Assembly (NCBI GenBank): GCA_964568735.1
Contig: CAZMRF010000033.1
Span: forward strand, 1-52,777
Length of the DNA stretch: 52,777 bases
Source of the DNA: CAZMRF01 sp964568735
Lineage (GTDB): Bacteria; Acidobacteriota; Polarisedimenticolia; JACPZX01
Direction of reading: 5' to 3'
Position numbers and translations under genes: made by a program. Below the pieces are notes generated by a model. It did not search any database. It was not told the DNA's origin and was given only the letters and a program-made list of their open reading frames with translations. The stretch's first letter is position 1. Each line of letters begins with the position of its first letter. This document shows, one piece after another, positions 35,408 through 44,280 of the stretch.

Positions 35408-36529
35408 ATGCGCCTACGATCCAGCTTGCTGATCCTTGCCCTGCTCGCGCCCGTGACCGCTGCCCTCGCGCCATCCGCCCGGGCCGACGTCCAGCTCCAG
35501 GAGAAAGTCACATTCGACGGCTTCGGCGCCACGGGCTGGGGCGCGAACGTCGCCGACACCACGACCCGCCTCTCCGGCGACCGGCTCCAGATGGAGTCGA
35601 CCAGCAAGATGATCGGGAAGCTCATGAAGTTCGTACCCGGACTCAAGGGCAGCCACACGGGGACCATCACGCGGCTCGACAAGGGCATGCTCTACACGGT
35701 CGACTACGAGGGGAAGAGCTACACCGAGATGTCCCTGGCCGAGATGGGCGCCCAGGCGAAGCAGGCCCTCTCCCAGCTCGGAGCCCAGCAGCAGCCTCCT
35801 CCGCCCGAGGGCGAGAAGCCCCCGGAAGTCACGTGCGATCCTGCCGAGTTCTCGGCCACGAACACGGGGGAGAAAAAGGACGTTGTCGGCCTCAGCGCGC
35901 GCCTCACAAAGATCGAGGGGCGGCAGACCTGCACCAACAAGGAGACAAAGGAGACCTGCACGCTCTCCTACGTCCTGGGCCTGTGGAATGCGCCCGTCCA
36001 GGGCTCGCTGGCGGATCTCCAGGCCTTCATGGTCCGCCAGGCGAAGGCGATGGGATTCGACATGAACAGCCTCCAGTCCCAGACTGCGGCGGCCGGGGCC
36101 CTTCTGCCCGGCGGAGCCGCCGGGATGGAGGCCGCGCTCAAGGAGCTTCGCAAGATAGAGGGCTACCCCGTCAGCACCAGCTTCGAGATCTTCACGGAAG
36201 GGACCTGTGGCGCCGCTTCACCGGGATCTGGCGAGTCCGCCGAGGGTGGGGCCGAGCCCGCCTCCGGTGATTCCTCGAGCAGCTCGATGGCGGGAGGGAT
36301 GAAGAAGCTCTTCTCGAAGTTCAAGAAGAAGGACGACAGCGCAGCGGCCACGGACGAAGCGAAGAAGACGGAAACGGCGCCAGCGACGCCCGGGCAGCCC
36401 GGCAAGTCGAAGCTCTTCGGGATGAAATCCGAGATCGTGTCGCTCTCTTCCTCCTCGGTGCCCGCCGAGCACTTCGAAATCCCCGCAGGCTTCAAGAAGG
36501 AGGAGCTGCGGCCGCCCCCCAAGGGCTGA
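35408..36529 (+). CDS. Exported hypothetical protein, 373 aa (DUF4412-like)
   Basis: Signal peptide SSLLILALLAPVTAALAPSARA, then a beta-rich domain typical of DUF4412-like proteins (LSGDRLQMESTSKMIGKLMK, TITRLDKGMLYTVDYEGKSY, TEMSLAEMG), a central domain with cysteines in TCDPAEF and RQTCTNKETKETCTL, and a low-complexity Ser/Lys/Pro tail. GGGAGGG precedes the ATG by about 9 nt. The next gene (M64 peptidase) starts 11 bp after the stop, so the two are probably one transcript. Function unknown. Confidence 0.75.
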   Translation: MRLRSSLLILALLAPVTAALAPSARADVQLQEKVTFDGFGATGWGANVADTTTRLSGDRLQMESTSKMIGKLMKFVPGLKGSHTGTITRLDKGMLYTVDYEGKSYTEMSLAEMGAQAKQALSQLGAQQQPPPPEGEKPPEVTCDPAEFSATNTGEKKDVVGLSARLTKIEGRQTCTNKETKETCTLSYVLGLWNAPVQGSLADLQAFMVRQAKAMGFDMNSLQSQTAAAGALLPGGAAGMEAALKELRKIEGYPVSTSFEIFTEGTCGAASPGSGESAEGGAEPASGDSSSSSMAGGMKKLFSKFKKKDDSAAATDEAKKTETAPATPGQPGKSKLFGMKSEIVSLSSSSVPAEHFEIPAGFKKEELRPPPKG

Positions 36530-36540
36530 AGCAACTGAAC

Positions 36541-37959
36541 ATGAGACCCGTAGCCGCCCTGGTAGCCCTGCTCTGCCTCGCCTCCGCGCCTGCCGCGACG
36601 GCCGCCTTCGACGAGGACTTCACGGGCGCGACGCTGCGCGTGGACTACCGGCACGCGGGCACGGCCGCCGAGGAGCACTTCGCTCTCGATCGCGTCCGCG
36701 TCGAAGGACCCTGGCCCGGAAGCCGGACGCAGACGATCGACATCTCCAACCTCGGCAAGTACATGGTCGAGGTGGCCGACCTGGCGCAGCACCGGGTCAT
36801 CTACACCCGGGGATTCGCGAGCATCTTCGGTGAGTGGGAGACGACCGGCGAGGCCGGCGAGGGAACGTGGCGCGCGATCGCCGAGGCCGTCCGGATCCCC
36901 GAGCCGAAGCGCCCCTTCCAGCTCCGGCTCCGAAAGCGCCAACCCGATCAGAGCTTCCGCGAGATCTGGAGCCTCACCGTCGATCCCGCATCCCGCTTCG
37001 TGGACAGGGCGCCGGCGCCAACCGGAGACGTGTGGACCGTCTTCGAGAACGGAGACCCTTCAGTCAAGGTGGACCTGGTGATCCTCGGTGACGGCTACAC
37101 CGCGGCACAGAAGCCGAAGTTCGAGTCGGACGTCCGCCGCCTCGCGGCCGAGCTATTCAAGGAAGAGCCCTTCGCCTCGCGCAAGCGCGACTTCAACGTG
37201 CGGGCCGTGAACACGCCCGCGGCCCACGAAGGTGTCCCCCGTCCCCGGGCCGGCGTCTTTCACGAGACGCCCCTGGGCACCCGGTACAACACCTTCGACT
37301 CCGAACGCTACGTGCTGACGCTTGAGGACCAGGACTGGAGGGACGTCGCCGCGGCCGCCCCCTACGACTTCACCCTGATCCTGGTGAACGACCGGAAGTA
37401 CGGAGGCGGCGGCATCTACAACCTCTATTCCACGGCGGCCGTCGACTCGGCCTTTGCCCCCTACCTCGTTATTCACGAGTTCGGCCATCACTTCGCCGGC
37501 CTCGGTGACGAGTACTACACCTCGCCCGTCGCCTACGAGAACTTCACGGGGACGAAGGTGGAGCCCTGGGAGCCGAACATCACGGCCCTCCACGATCCGG
37601 CGAAGGCGAAGTGGGGTGACCTGGTCTCGACAGGCACGCCCGTGCCCACGCCGTGGGAAAAGGACGCCTACGAGGAGACCTCGCGTGGGATCCAGAAGCG
37701 GCGCGCCGACCTGCTCGCCGCCGGGGCCCCCGACGAGGAGATCGAGGCGCTCTTCGAGGAGGAGCGGAAGCACTCCACGGCCTGGCTTGGATCGCAGGAG
37801 CACGCGGGAAAGGTGGGCGCCTTCGAGGGCGCCATGTACGAGGTGCAGGGCCTCTACCGCCCCTCCGTGGACTGCATCATGTTCACGCGAGACCGAGTAG
37901 GCTTCTGCCCCGTCTGCCGCCGCGCCATCGAGCGCGTGATCGACATGTACGTGCGCTAG
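36541..37959 (+). CDS. Exported metallopeptidase, IgA peptidase M64 family
   Basis: A 472-aa zinc peptidase with signal peptide (VAALVALLCLASAPAATAAF), an N-terminal M64 pro-like beta domain (VRVEGPWPGSRTQTIDISNL), and the catalytic domain with DLVILGDGYTAAQKPKFESD and the zinc site HEFGHHFAGLGDEY (His312, His316, Asp/Glu downstream). M64 peptidases were named from an IgA protease but are widespread in environmental bacteria as extracellular peptidases. A C-terminal CPVCRRAIERV cysteine pair is typical of these homologues. Coupled to the upstream exported protein and followed after 8 bp by a pirin gene. Confidence 0.92.
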   Translation: MRPVAALVALLCLASAPAATAAFDEDFTGATLRVDYRHAGTAAEEHFALDRVRVEGPWPGSRTQTIDISNLGKYMVEVADLAQHRVIYTRGFASIFGEWETTGEAGEGTWRAIAEAVRIPEPKRPFQLRLRKRQPDQSFREIWSLTVDPASRFVDRAPAPTGDVWTVFENGDPSVKVDLVILGDGYTAAQKPKFESDVRRLAAELFKEEPFASRKRDFNVRAVNTPAAHEGVPRPRAGVFHETPLGTRYNTFDSERYVLTLEDQDWRDVAAAAPYDFTLILVNDRKYGGGGIYNLYSTAAVDSAFAPYLVIHEFGHHFAGLGDEYYTSPVAYENFTGTKVEPWEPNITALHDPAKAKWGDLVSTGTPVPTPWEKDAYEETSRGIQKRRADLLAAGAPDEEIEALFEEERKHSTAWLGSQEHAGKVGAFEGAMYEVQGLYRPSVDCIMFTRDRVGFCPVCRRAIERVIDMYVR

Positions 37960-37967
37960 GAGCCGCG

Positions 37968-38666
37968 ATGATCACTATCCGCAGATCCGAAGCCAGGGGC
38001 CACTTCAACCACGGGTGGCTCCAGACGTGGCACACCTTCTCGTTCGCCGACTACCGCGATCCCGCATTCATGGGATTCAGCGAGCTGCGGGTCATCAACC
38101 AGGACATCGTCCAGCCCGGGCAGGGCTTCGGCACGCACGGCCACAAGGACATGGAGATCATCACCTGGGTCCTCGACGGCCTCCTCGAGCACCAGGACAG
38201 CATGGGGAACGGATCGAAGATCCGGCCGGGCGACGCCCAGTACATGTCGGCCGGCACCGGCGTGACCCACAGCGAGTTCAACGGATCCGAGAAGGATTTC
38301 GTCCACCTGCTCCAGATGTGGATCCTTCCCGAGAAGCTCGGCACGCCCCCCCGCTACGACCAGCGCGCCTTCCCCGAGCCCGAGCGCCGCGATCGCCTCT
38401 GCCTCCTGGCCTCCCCCGACGGCGAGCAGGATTCGATCATCATCGGCCAGGAGGCCCGGATGTACGCTGCCCTCCTCGCCCCGGACCGCACCATCACGCA
38501 CGAGACGGATTTAAGACGGTCGGGGTGGATCCACGTCGCACGCGGCCGCCTCGTGCTCAACGATCAGAGGCTGGGCCCCGGCGACGGCGCCGCCATCCGG
38601 AGCGAGAGCCGCCTGGTGATGAAAGGCGAGCAGGAAGCCGAGCTGATCCTCTTCGATCTTCCCTGA
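37968..38666 (+). CDS. Pirin-family bicupin protein
   Basis: A 232-aa cytosolic cupin. The N-terminal cupin has the metal ligands in FGTHGHKDMEIITWVLDG and later SAGTGVTHSEFN (two His, one His, one Glu), and the C-terminal cupin lacks them, as in YhaK/YhhW-type pirins. Start HFNHGWLQTWHTFSFADY is diagnostic. Members include quercetinases and redox-sensing regulators; the role here is not clear from context. Starts 8 bp after the M64 gene with AGGAG just before the ATG. Confidence 0.93.
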   Translation: MITIRRSEARGHFNHGWLQTWHTFSFADYRDPAFMGFSELRVINQDIVQPGQGFGTHGHKDMEIITWVLDGLLEHQDSMGNGSKIRPGDAQYMSAGTGVTHSEFNGSEKDFVHLLQMWILPEKLGTPPRYDQRAFPEPERRDRLCLLASPDGEQDSIIIGQEARMYAALLAPDRTITHETDLRRSGWIHVARGRLVLNDQRLGPGDGAAIRSESRLVMKGEQEAELILFDLP

Positions 38667-38735
38667 TTAGAATCCGGGAGCGTGCCCCGGATCTTCCGGG
38701 CCCCCACGAGAATCCGTCCCCTGAGTGGAAGTCCA

Positions 38736-38766
38736 TGCAAATCTAAAGTTGGACTTTAGATTTGCA
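38736..38766. repeat. Perfect 14-bp-arm palindrome beside a DUF4143 relic (copy C)
   Basis: TGCAAATCTAAAGT and ACTTTAGATTTGCA flank the three bases TGG. The core resembles the inner hairpin of the 48-bp palindromes (GCAAA...AAGTTG-ACTT...TTTGC) but the outer TCTGC/GCAGA arms are absent. About 25 bp downstream the 3' end of a DUF4143-type gene begins. Confidence 0.85.
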
Positions 38767-38789
38767 CGAACCTCGCTGGCCGCCTTGCG

Positions 38790-38993
38790 CAACAAAGGTA
38801 TCGAGAGACGAGCGCGGAGGTAGCCGTGGGCATCGTCATCGGGCGCGGCAGCAGCCTCTACGGGATCGAGGGGAAGGCACGGCCACCCCGACACCCCACC
38901 ACGCCAATACCCTCGCACGATGGCTATCGCTCGCGGGAAAGAAGGCACGCGGGGTGCTCGCCTGTCGATTGGACTCCGCCGTTCCCTCCGCCC
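38790..38993 (+). pseudogene. 3' remnant of a DUF4143-type ATPase gene, frameshifted
   Basis: The plus strand reads RYRETSAEVAVGIVIGRGSS then LYGIEGKA, matching the YRDxxGxEVDFVIxRGxSLYGIEVKA nuclease-like tail of DUF4143 ATPases; after a frameshift near 38875 another frame continues TATPTPHHANTLARWLSLAG then KKARGVLACRLD, the usual end of the family. The whole N-terminal ATPase part is missing, with the palindrome in its place. From 38994 to 39227 there is no gene that I can support. Confidence 0.62.
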
Positions 38994-39227
38994 GCGCGCT
39001 TCTCCTCGACGCCGCATCGGGGAACCACCTCTCGCAGCCCTCACTTGCGTGGCCCCGTTCCGGCCAGAGCAACCTCGCACCCTTTGCCCCCTCCGCCACC
39101 GCGATGCCCGAAGGTCGAGGGTGACCGTCTTCTTGGAATGAAGAACCAGCGACCCCGGCCGGGTTGCCCTGAGAGCGCCGCGAGGCGGGAGTGGACCCGC
39201 CGGGCGCGGACCGGCTGACAATTGCGC

Positions 39228-39257
39228 TTGATCTGACCCTCGGTTCAGGCGTATATG
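39228..39257 (+). promoter_or_regulatory. Candidate promoter of the TSP3-repeat protein
   Basis: TTGATC, 18-bp spacer, TATATG in an otherwise GC-rich region, about 135 bp upstream of the ATG at 39392. The stretch between them holds no other gene. Confidence 0.35.
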
Positions 39258-39391
39258 GGGGCATACCGCAATTCCCACGGCCCTGCCGGGAGCCGCCCAT
39301 GGCACGGGTTGACCTTCGTCGCGCCCCGTCTCAGACCTCGTGCGCGCTCGCGTTCCTGGCGGCCCTCTCCGGCGGGAGAGAGGAGTGTGTA

Positions 39392-42300
39392 ATGGCGGCA
39401 CCTGCCCCGAGAGCCTTCCGAAGTGCATGCCTCGCATTAATACTCGCTCAGTTGTCAATCACGAGTGTCAGCCATTCTGAGCAGAGAGCACCTGCATCGG
39501 CGCGATCTGAAGCAACCTCCATTGACGACAAGGAGAGAAAGCACGCTCGATCAGGTGCTGAACCGACTGTCGCCGTAGACGCCTCCCGACCCGCCCCTGG
39601 CGAACAGGGTTCTGTATTGCACCTTCGGACAGTCAGCAAAGGACCTGGCTCGACACGGCCGGAAGAGACCTCGCTGGGACCTATCTCCTCGCTCTGTGGG
39701 AATGGAACCGGACTAGGGTCGGCTCATTCCGCCCCAGGAGCTCTCTGTGAGGACTTCGACACCGACCGCAGCGGAAACGGCAGGGCCGGCAACTTCAGCC
39801 GTCTGCCTGTCTCCATCTCGGGCAGCGACCCGCTGCTGGCGTACGGCGACCCCAACGACGACGTCCTCGGCTACACCGTCAACGGCGGCACGCCTCCGAC
39901 GGGCGTCGGCGGCTTGATCTGCTCGAGCGACCCGGGACCGATCACGGCCCAAACCTGCCACCCGGTGCCCAGCGAGAACGACTGGCACCTGCACAGCGCC
40001 TTCGAGGGCTGTGACAACACGGGCAACGCGGCCAGCCTGAACAGCTACGATCTCGGCAATCCGGCCTTCGCCAACAGATGCGCACCAGGTGAGAAGGCTC
40101 ACAGCGGCTTTCGCTCGCTTCACATGGGGCGGCACCTCAACGCGACCAATACGACCTGGGACACCTACCGGTGGCGCCAGACGTCGGCCTTCGTTCTGGA
40201 TCCTGTCATCCTCGGGACGAGCAGCCTGCTCGAGTTCTGGCAGGCCATCAGCGTCAATGACTACCGTCAGGGCATCAACGCCGGGTTGACCCTCGCCGGT
40301 GGGCAGGTTCAGATGAGCCTGTTCAACGCCGGAACGGGCCTCTACGAGCCGTGGGAGCGCCTGGCGGCATCGCAGAACGGCTATGCGGTCGTGGACCAGG
40401 AACAATTCCAAATCTGCGAGTTCGACCCGGGTGACGACAGGGAGTCGCCGGTTAACGAGACGATGTGCGGCGGCAAGCCCCAGTGGTCGCACATGGGCGA
40501 CATCTACGGATCGAACTTGGGATGCGTGGTGGACAGCGACACCGCGGTCGATGTGAATGGTGACTGCGGGGATGTGACGAACGAGACAGTGAACGGCGCC
40601 TGTCAGTGGGTCTCGGATCCGAACTGCAGCTCCTTCCTTGAGAACGGCGGCGCGGGAACCGGCCTGGGCCGGGGCCCCGGCGTATGGGCCAGGACACAAT
40701 TCGACCTGCAGCCCTTCGCCGGCCGAAAGGCTCGCCTGCGGTGGATCTTTGAGGGTGGGGGTGGCTGGCAGTTCGGTGAGTCCCGCTCGTGGCTCGAGCC
40801 CGAGCCAGGCGGATCGCCCTACCACACGTACAACCTGGACAACGGCTGGTACGTGGACGACATCAAGCTGACGGACATTCAAGGGCTGTGCAGTGCTTCC
40901 GAGGTGTGCGATGGGCTTGACAACACCTGCGACGGGCAGACCGATGAAGGCTTTCTCGATGAAGACGTAGATGGCCTCGCAGACTGCGTCGACAACTGCC
41001 CGGCCGCCTACAACAACACGCAGGCCGACGGTGATGCCGATACGGTCGGCGACGCTTGCGACAACTGTCCCCTGGCAGCTAACACTTCGCAGGCCGATGG
41101 TGATTCGGATGCAGTTGGTAATCTCTGCGACAACTGCCCTGTCGCATACAACCACACTCAGGCCGATGGCGACGCGGACACTCTCGGTGATGCCTGCGAC
41201 AACTGCCCGCTGGCCGCCAACACATCCCAGACCGACGGCGACACGGATGGCATCGGCGACCTATGCGACAACTGTCCACTCGCCGCTAACACATCCCAGG
41301 TTGATGCCGACTTGGATGCACTCGGTGATCCCTGCGACAACTGCCCGGCCGCCTACAACAACACACAGGCCGACGGTGATGCCGATACGGTCGGCGACGC
41401 TTGCGACAACTGTCCCCTGGCAGCTAACACTTCGCAGGCCGATGGTGATTCGGATGCAGTTGGTAATCTCTGCGACAACTGCCCTGTCGCATACAACCAC
41501 ACTCAGGCCGATGGCGACGCGGACACTCTCGGTGATGCCTGCGACAACTGCCCGCTGGCCGCCAACACATCCCAGACCGACGGCGACACGGATGGCATCG
41601 GCGACCTATGCGACAACTGTCCACTCGCCGCTAACACATCCCAGGTTGATGCCGACTTGGATGCACTCGGTGATCCCTGCGACAACTGCCCGGCCGCCTA
41701 CAACAACACGCAGGTGGACGCCGATGTGGACGGCATCGGAGACCCCTGCGATGCATGCGCTCTCGACCCGCTGAATGACTCGGATACCGACGCTGTCTGC
41801 GGGGACTTGGACAACTGCCCGTCGACTTACAACAACAGCCAAGTTGACGGAGACGGCGATACGATCGGCGACCCTTGCGACAACTGCCCCGTCACCGCAA
41901 ACCTCTCCCAGGTAGACGGCGACCTCGACACCGTCGGGAACCTCTGCGACAACTGCCCGGCCACCGCCAATACGTCGCAGCAGGACGTGGATGGAGATTC
42001 GTTCGGGAATGCGTGCGACAACTGCCCCCTAGGCTCCAACGCCGGACAGGAGGACGGCGACGCCGACACGGTTGGGAACGTCTGCGACAACTGTCCCACA
42101 GTCTCGAACACGGGCCAGGGCGACTCGGACGGCGACGGTGACGGCAACGTCTGCGATAACTGCCCCTCGGCCTACAACCCGAGCCAGGCGGACTCCGATG
42201 GCGATTTACGAGGAAACTCCTGCGACAACTGCATCCTCGCCCCGAACCCCGCCCAGACCGACACCGATGCCGACCAGCGCGGCGACGTCTGCGACAACTG

Positions 42301-42754
42301 CCCGCTGGATTACAACATTCTCCAGGACAACTTCGATGGCGACCACTGGGGCGACGTTTGCGACAACTGCATCCTGGTCCGCAACGACGACCAGGCGGAC
42401 ATGGATGTCGACTTCGAAGGGGATGCCTGCGACCTAAACGACGGGTACATCCTGCTCCGGATGGCCACATCGGCCGTTGTGGCGTACCAGCGTGAAGATG
42501 CCTACGCCTACTTCAACATCTACCGGGCTTCGATGACCGAACTCCGAGCCAGCGGCCAGTACACGCAGGATCCGACCCAGGTCACAGGAGCCGCGAGGTT
42601 CTGTACGCAGTCGTCGGGCTCTGTGTTCGACTCCTACCTCCCCGGCCAGGACGAGGTGGTGTTCTACCTGGGAAGCGGCGTCAGCGGCACCGAGGACACG
42701 CTGGGGATGGATAGCCAGGGTGTCGTTCGACCAAACGACAATCCCTGCCCGTGA
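39392..42754 (+). CDS. Exported thrombospondin type-3 repeat protein with MopE-like motif
   Basis: About 1120 aa. The start MAAPAPRAFRSACLALILAQ has GAGGAG 7-10 nt upstream and a signal peptide; the longer frame from 39191 is rejected. Residues about 100-490 form an unknown extracellular domain with cysteines and a beta-sandwich look (SLHMGRHLNATNTTWDTYRW, YVDDIKLTDIQG). A MopE-like EVCDGLDNTCDGQTDEG follows, then about twenty TSP3 repeats of 23 residues (DNCPxxxNxxQxDxDxDxxGDxC) that bind calcium through Asp side chains, and a C-terminal module (YQREDAYAYFNIYRASMTEL). Five of the repeats are present twice through a 345-bp DNA duplication. Surface or secreted stalk protein. Confidence 0.88.
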   Translation: MAAPAPRAFRSACLALILAQLSITSVSHSEQRAPASARSEATSIDDKERKHARSGAEPTVAVDASRPAPGEQGSVLHLRTVSKGPGSTRPEETSLGPISSLCGNGTGLGSAHSAPGALCEDFDTDRSGNGRAGNFSRLPVSISGSDPLLAYGDPNDDVLGYTVNGGTPPTGVGGLICSSDPGPITAQTCHPVPSENDWHLHSAFEGCDNTGNAASLNSYDLGNPAFANRCAPGEKAHSGFRSLHMGRHLNATNTTWDTYRWRQTSAFVLDPVILGTSSLLEFWQAISVNDYRQGINAGLTLAGGQVQMSLFNAGTGLYEPWERLAASQNGYAVVDQEQFQICEFDPGDDRESPVNETMCGGKPQWSHMGDIYGSNLGCVVDSDTAVDVNGDCGDVTNETVNGACQWVSDPNCSSFLENGGAGTGLGRGPGVWARTQFDLQPFAGRKARLRWIFEGGGGWQFGESRSWLEPEPGGSPYHTYNLDNGWYVDDIKLTDIQGLCSASEVCDGLDNTCDGQTDEGFLDEDVDGLADCVDNCPAAYNNTQADGDADTVGDACDNCPLAANTSQADGDSDAVGNLCDNCPVAYNHTQADGDADTLGDACDNCPLAANTSQTDGDTDGIGDLCDNCPLAANTSQVDADLDALGDPCDNCPAAYNNTQADGDADTVGDACDNCPLAANTSQADGDSDAVGNLCDNCPVAYNHTQADGDADTLGDACDNCPLAANTSQTDGDTDGIGDLCDNCPLAANTSQVDADLDALGDPCDNCPAAYNNTQVDADVDGIGDPCDACALDPLNDSDTDAVCGDLDNCPSTYNNSQVDGDGDTIGDPCDNCPVTANLSQVDGDLDTVGNLCDNCPATANTSQQDVDGDSFGNACDNCPLGSNAGQEDGDADTVGNVCDNCPTVSNTGQGDSDGDGDGNVCDNCPSAYNPSQADSDGDLRGNSCDNCILAPNPAQTDTDADQRGDVCDNCPLDYNILQDNFDGDHWGDVCDNCILVRNDDQADMDVDFEGDACDLNDGYILLRMATSAVVAYQREDAYAYFNIYRASMTELRASGQYTQDPTQVTGAARFCTQSSGSVFDSYLPGQDEVVFYLGSGVSGTEDTLGMDSQGVVRPNDNPCP
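40991..41714 (+). repeat. 345-bp tandem duplication inside the TSP3 array
   Basis: The block starting GACAACTGCCCGGCCGCC at 40991 recurs at 41336 and again begins at 41681, a period of exactly 345 bp (115 codons, five 23-residue repeats). The two full copies differ at one base that I can see (ACACG versus ACACA near 41020/41365). Such identity at synonymous sites shows a recent event, or an assembly artefact in a repeat. Confidence 0.92.
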
Positions 42755-42946
42755 GGTAGTGGCAGGTATGCGGTTTCTTAGCTCGGAGAAGTCCTGTGGG
42801 CGATAGCCGATGGCTTTGTCGATCGCACAGATGGGGCGAGTTGGTAGCGTGAGGGTGCGGCCACGGAGAAGTAGTTCGGATTCAAGTAGATACGGCTCGC
42901 CTGCTGACTATCAATCAGCAGGACGCCAGCGTTCCCTGGCACTCGG

Positions 42947-43462
42947 CTACTCGGGTGGTGCTAGAGACAGTTCATCGAGCTTGGTGAGCAACGTTGGCTT
43001 CATGCGCGTTCGGTCAAGGTTGCCGGCCTGCATCGCATCAACCACCAACTTCGTGACACGCTTTTCCTGACACCGGTGGATTCGGTTCTGCTCGCGGATG
43101 GCGATTCCCAGTCTCAGCAACTTCGCGCCTGTGAGGTGAACCACATCGTGGTGCCACGCATTCACCACCCCATCCGGGGTTCCTCCTGGAAGAGCGCTTA
43201 CTTCCAGACCGACCGTCGAAAGCGTCTCGGGAGCGAAGAGCGCAAAATCGACCACATCGAAAAAAGTGCGGGACGCAGCGTATGCCGGGATGAGTCGGTC
43301 CAAGTAGGTGGGCTCGTCCTCAACCAGATAGACCGAGATTGCGTTGCCAGTCGTATTCAGGTCCGCCAGAGGATCAGCAGGTAGATCCTCAGGGCTGAGC
43401 CAAGATAGCTCAGAATGCCCTATCCACCTGCTCTTTTTTACGATCCGCAGGAATACCGGCAG
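42947..43462 (-). CDS. Unknown protein, third gene of a three-gene cassette, probable CTG start
   Basis: The minus-strand frame runs from about 43480 to the stop at 42947. A CTG at 43462 preceded by GAGG gives a 171-aa protein beginning (M)PVFLRIVKKSRWIGHSELSW; a TTG at 43303 would give only 118 aa and cut into a continuous domain (SPEDLPADPLADLNTTGNAI, SVYLVEDEPTYLDRLIPAYA). From memory, homologues start with MPEFLRIVKKSRW-like sequence, which favours the CTG. Later segments: DVVDFALFAPETL, TPDGVVNAWHHDVVHLT, KLLRLGIAI. I cannot assign a function. It starts 5 bp after the upstream gene's stop, so the three genes are one transcript. Confidence 0.6.
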   Translation of the reverse strand: MPVFLRIVKKSRWIGHSELSWLSPEDLPADPLADLNTTGNAISVYLVEDEPTYLDRLIPAYAASRTFFDVVDFALFAPETLSTVGLEVSALPGGTPDGVVNAWHHDVVHLTGAKLLRLGIAIREQNRIHRCQEKRVTKLVVDAMQAGNLDRTRMKPTLLTKLDELSLAPPE

Positions 43463-43467
43463 AGCCT

Positions 43468-44280
43468 CTAGTTCTCCATTTCACGCAGAAGGGCTCCCAA
43501 GTCCGCCCGGAGTTCAGGGACAGACTCCGCCTCGCATGCAGCTCGCAGGTGCGGGATCGCTCTCGCGTCCCCGAGGAAGCCCAGCCCAAGCGCGGCAGCG
43601 TCCCGAACGCTCGCGCTCCGGTGTCTCAGTAGGCTGACCAATACCTGAAGTCTCCTCGTGTGAGTCGAAGGGTCCTTGACCCGACCCAGCACGCGAAGAG
43701 CTTCGCCAAGAACGCTTGGAGTGGCCTCACCCGACCTAATCGACGAGTCAAGTTCTTCGATGCCAACAAGTCCATGTCGTTGAACGAAAGACTTCAGCCA
43801 GTGCGAAAACGCGCTCTCAAACCCGTCCTCGAATCTCTCCTCCCTGGCCGCGAAGAACTCAGCATGCACACTTGCCCTCACCTCGCTGCGCTCTACCATC
43901 GCCCGCAGTTCATCTGCACTCCGGACTGCAGGGGCAGTAGCACCTGATGCGGTTGAGGATACGAGAGAGAACCCGTGAACGGGAAAACGGAACCTCAAGC
44001 CAGTTGTGTAGAGTTCGGAAGTCGGCGCAGCAACGCCGGTGGCGGATGGCTGGAAAGAACTCTGGGCAGAGAACACTGTCCAGGGCGCTTGAATGCGCAC
44101 GGGGACGGAAAACCCCTCTTGGCTGACATCCTCCGGCTCGCCCTCAGAGATGCTTCTATCCAGGCTGTAGGGCACCGAGAAAAGAATGGCCCGGACATCC
44201 GCGCCCCGGGTGACGAGAAGCTCAGTCTCCCCCAAGATGCGCGAGCTCCCCGATGAGGGAGCAGTTGAAGTCAGACTCAT
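43468..44280 (-). CDS. Unknown protein with C-terminal HEAT-like repeats, second gene of cassette
   Basis: A 270-aa cytosolic protein. The N-terminal 110 residues are beta-rich (ETELLVTRGADVRAILFSVP, VRIQAPWTVFSAQSSFQPS) and of no recognised family; a charged helical middle follows (EFFAAREERFEDGFESAFS), and the last 70 residues read as HEAT repeats (LQVLVSLLRHRSASVRDAAA, LGLGFLGDARAIPHLRAA). Its ATG overlaps the stop of the upstream gene by 4 bp. HEAT ends usually bind proteins; here perhaps the partner products of the cassette. Confidence 0.7.
   Translation of the reverse strand: MSLTSTAPSSGSSRILGETELLVTRGADVRAILFSVPYSLDRSISEGEPEDVSQEGFSVPVRIQAPWTVFSAQSSFQPSATGVAAPTSELYTTGLRFRFPVHGFSLVSSTASGATAPAVRSADELRAMVERSEVRASVHAEFFAAREERFEDGFESAFSHWLKSFVQRHGLVGIEELDSSIRSGEATPSVLGEALRVLGRVKDPSTHTRRLQVLVSLLRHRSASVRDAAALGLGFLGDARAIPHLRAACEAESVPELRADLGALLREMEN

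Noticed and set aside
40991..42470. Regular repeats suggesting a CRISPR array
   Set aside because: The repeats are in frame, encode the 23-residue TSP3 motif and have no spacer-like unique segments of fixed length.
42900..42922. Hairpin CCTGCTGA/TCAGCAGG as terminator of the three-gene cassette
   Set aside because: The stem is real (8 bp) and well placed after the last gene, but there is no T-run on the minus strand, so a terminator call is not supported.
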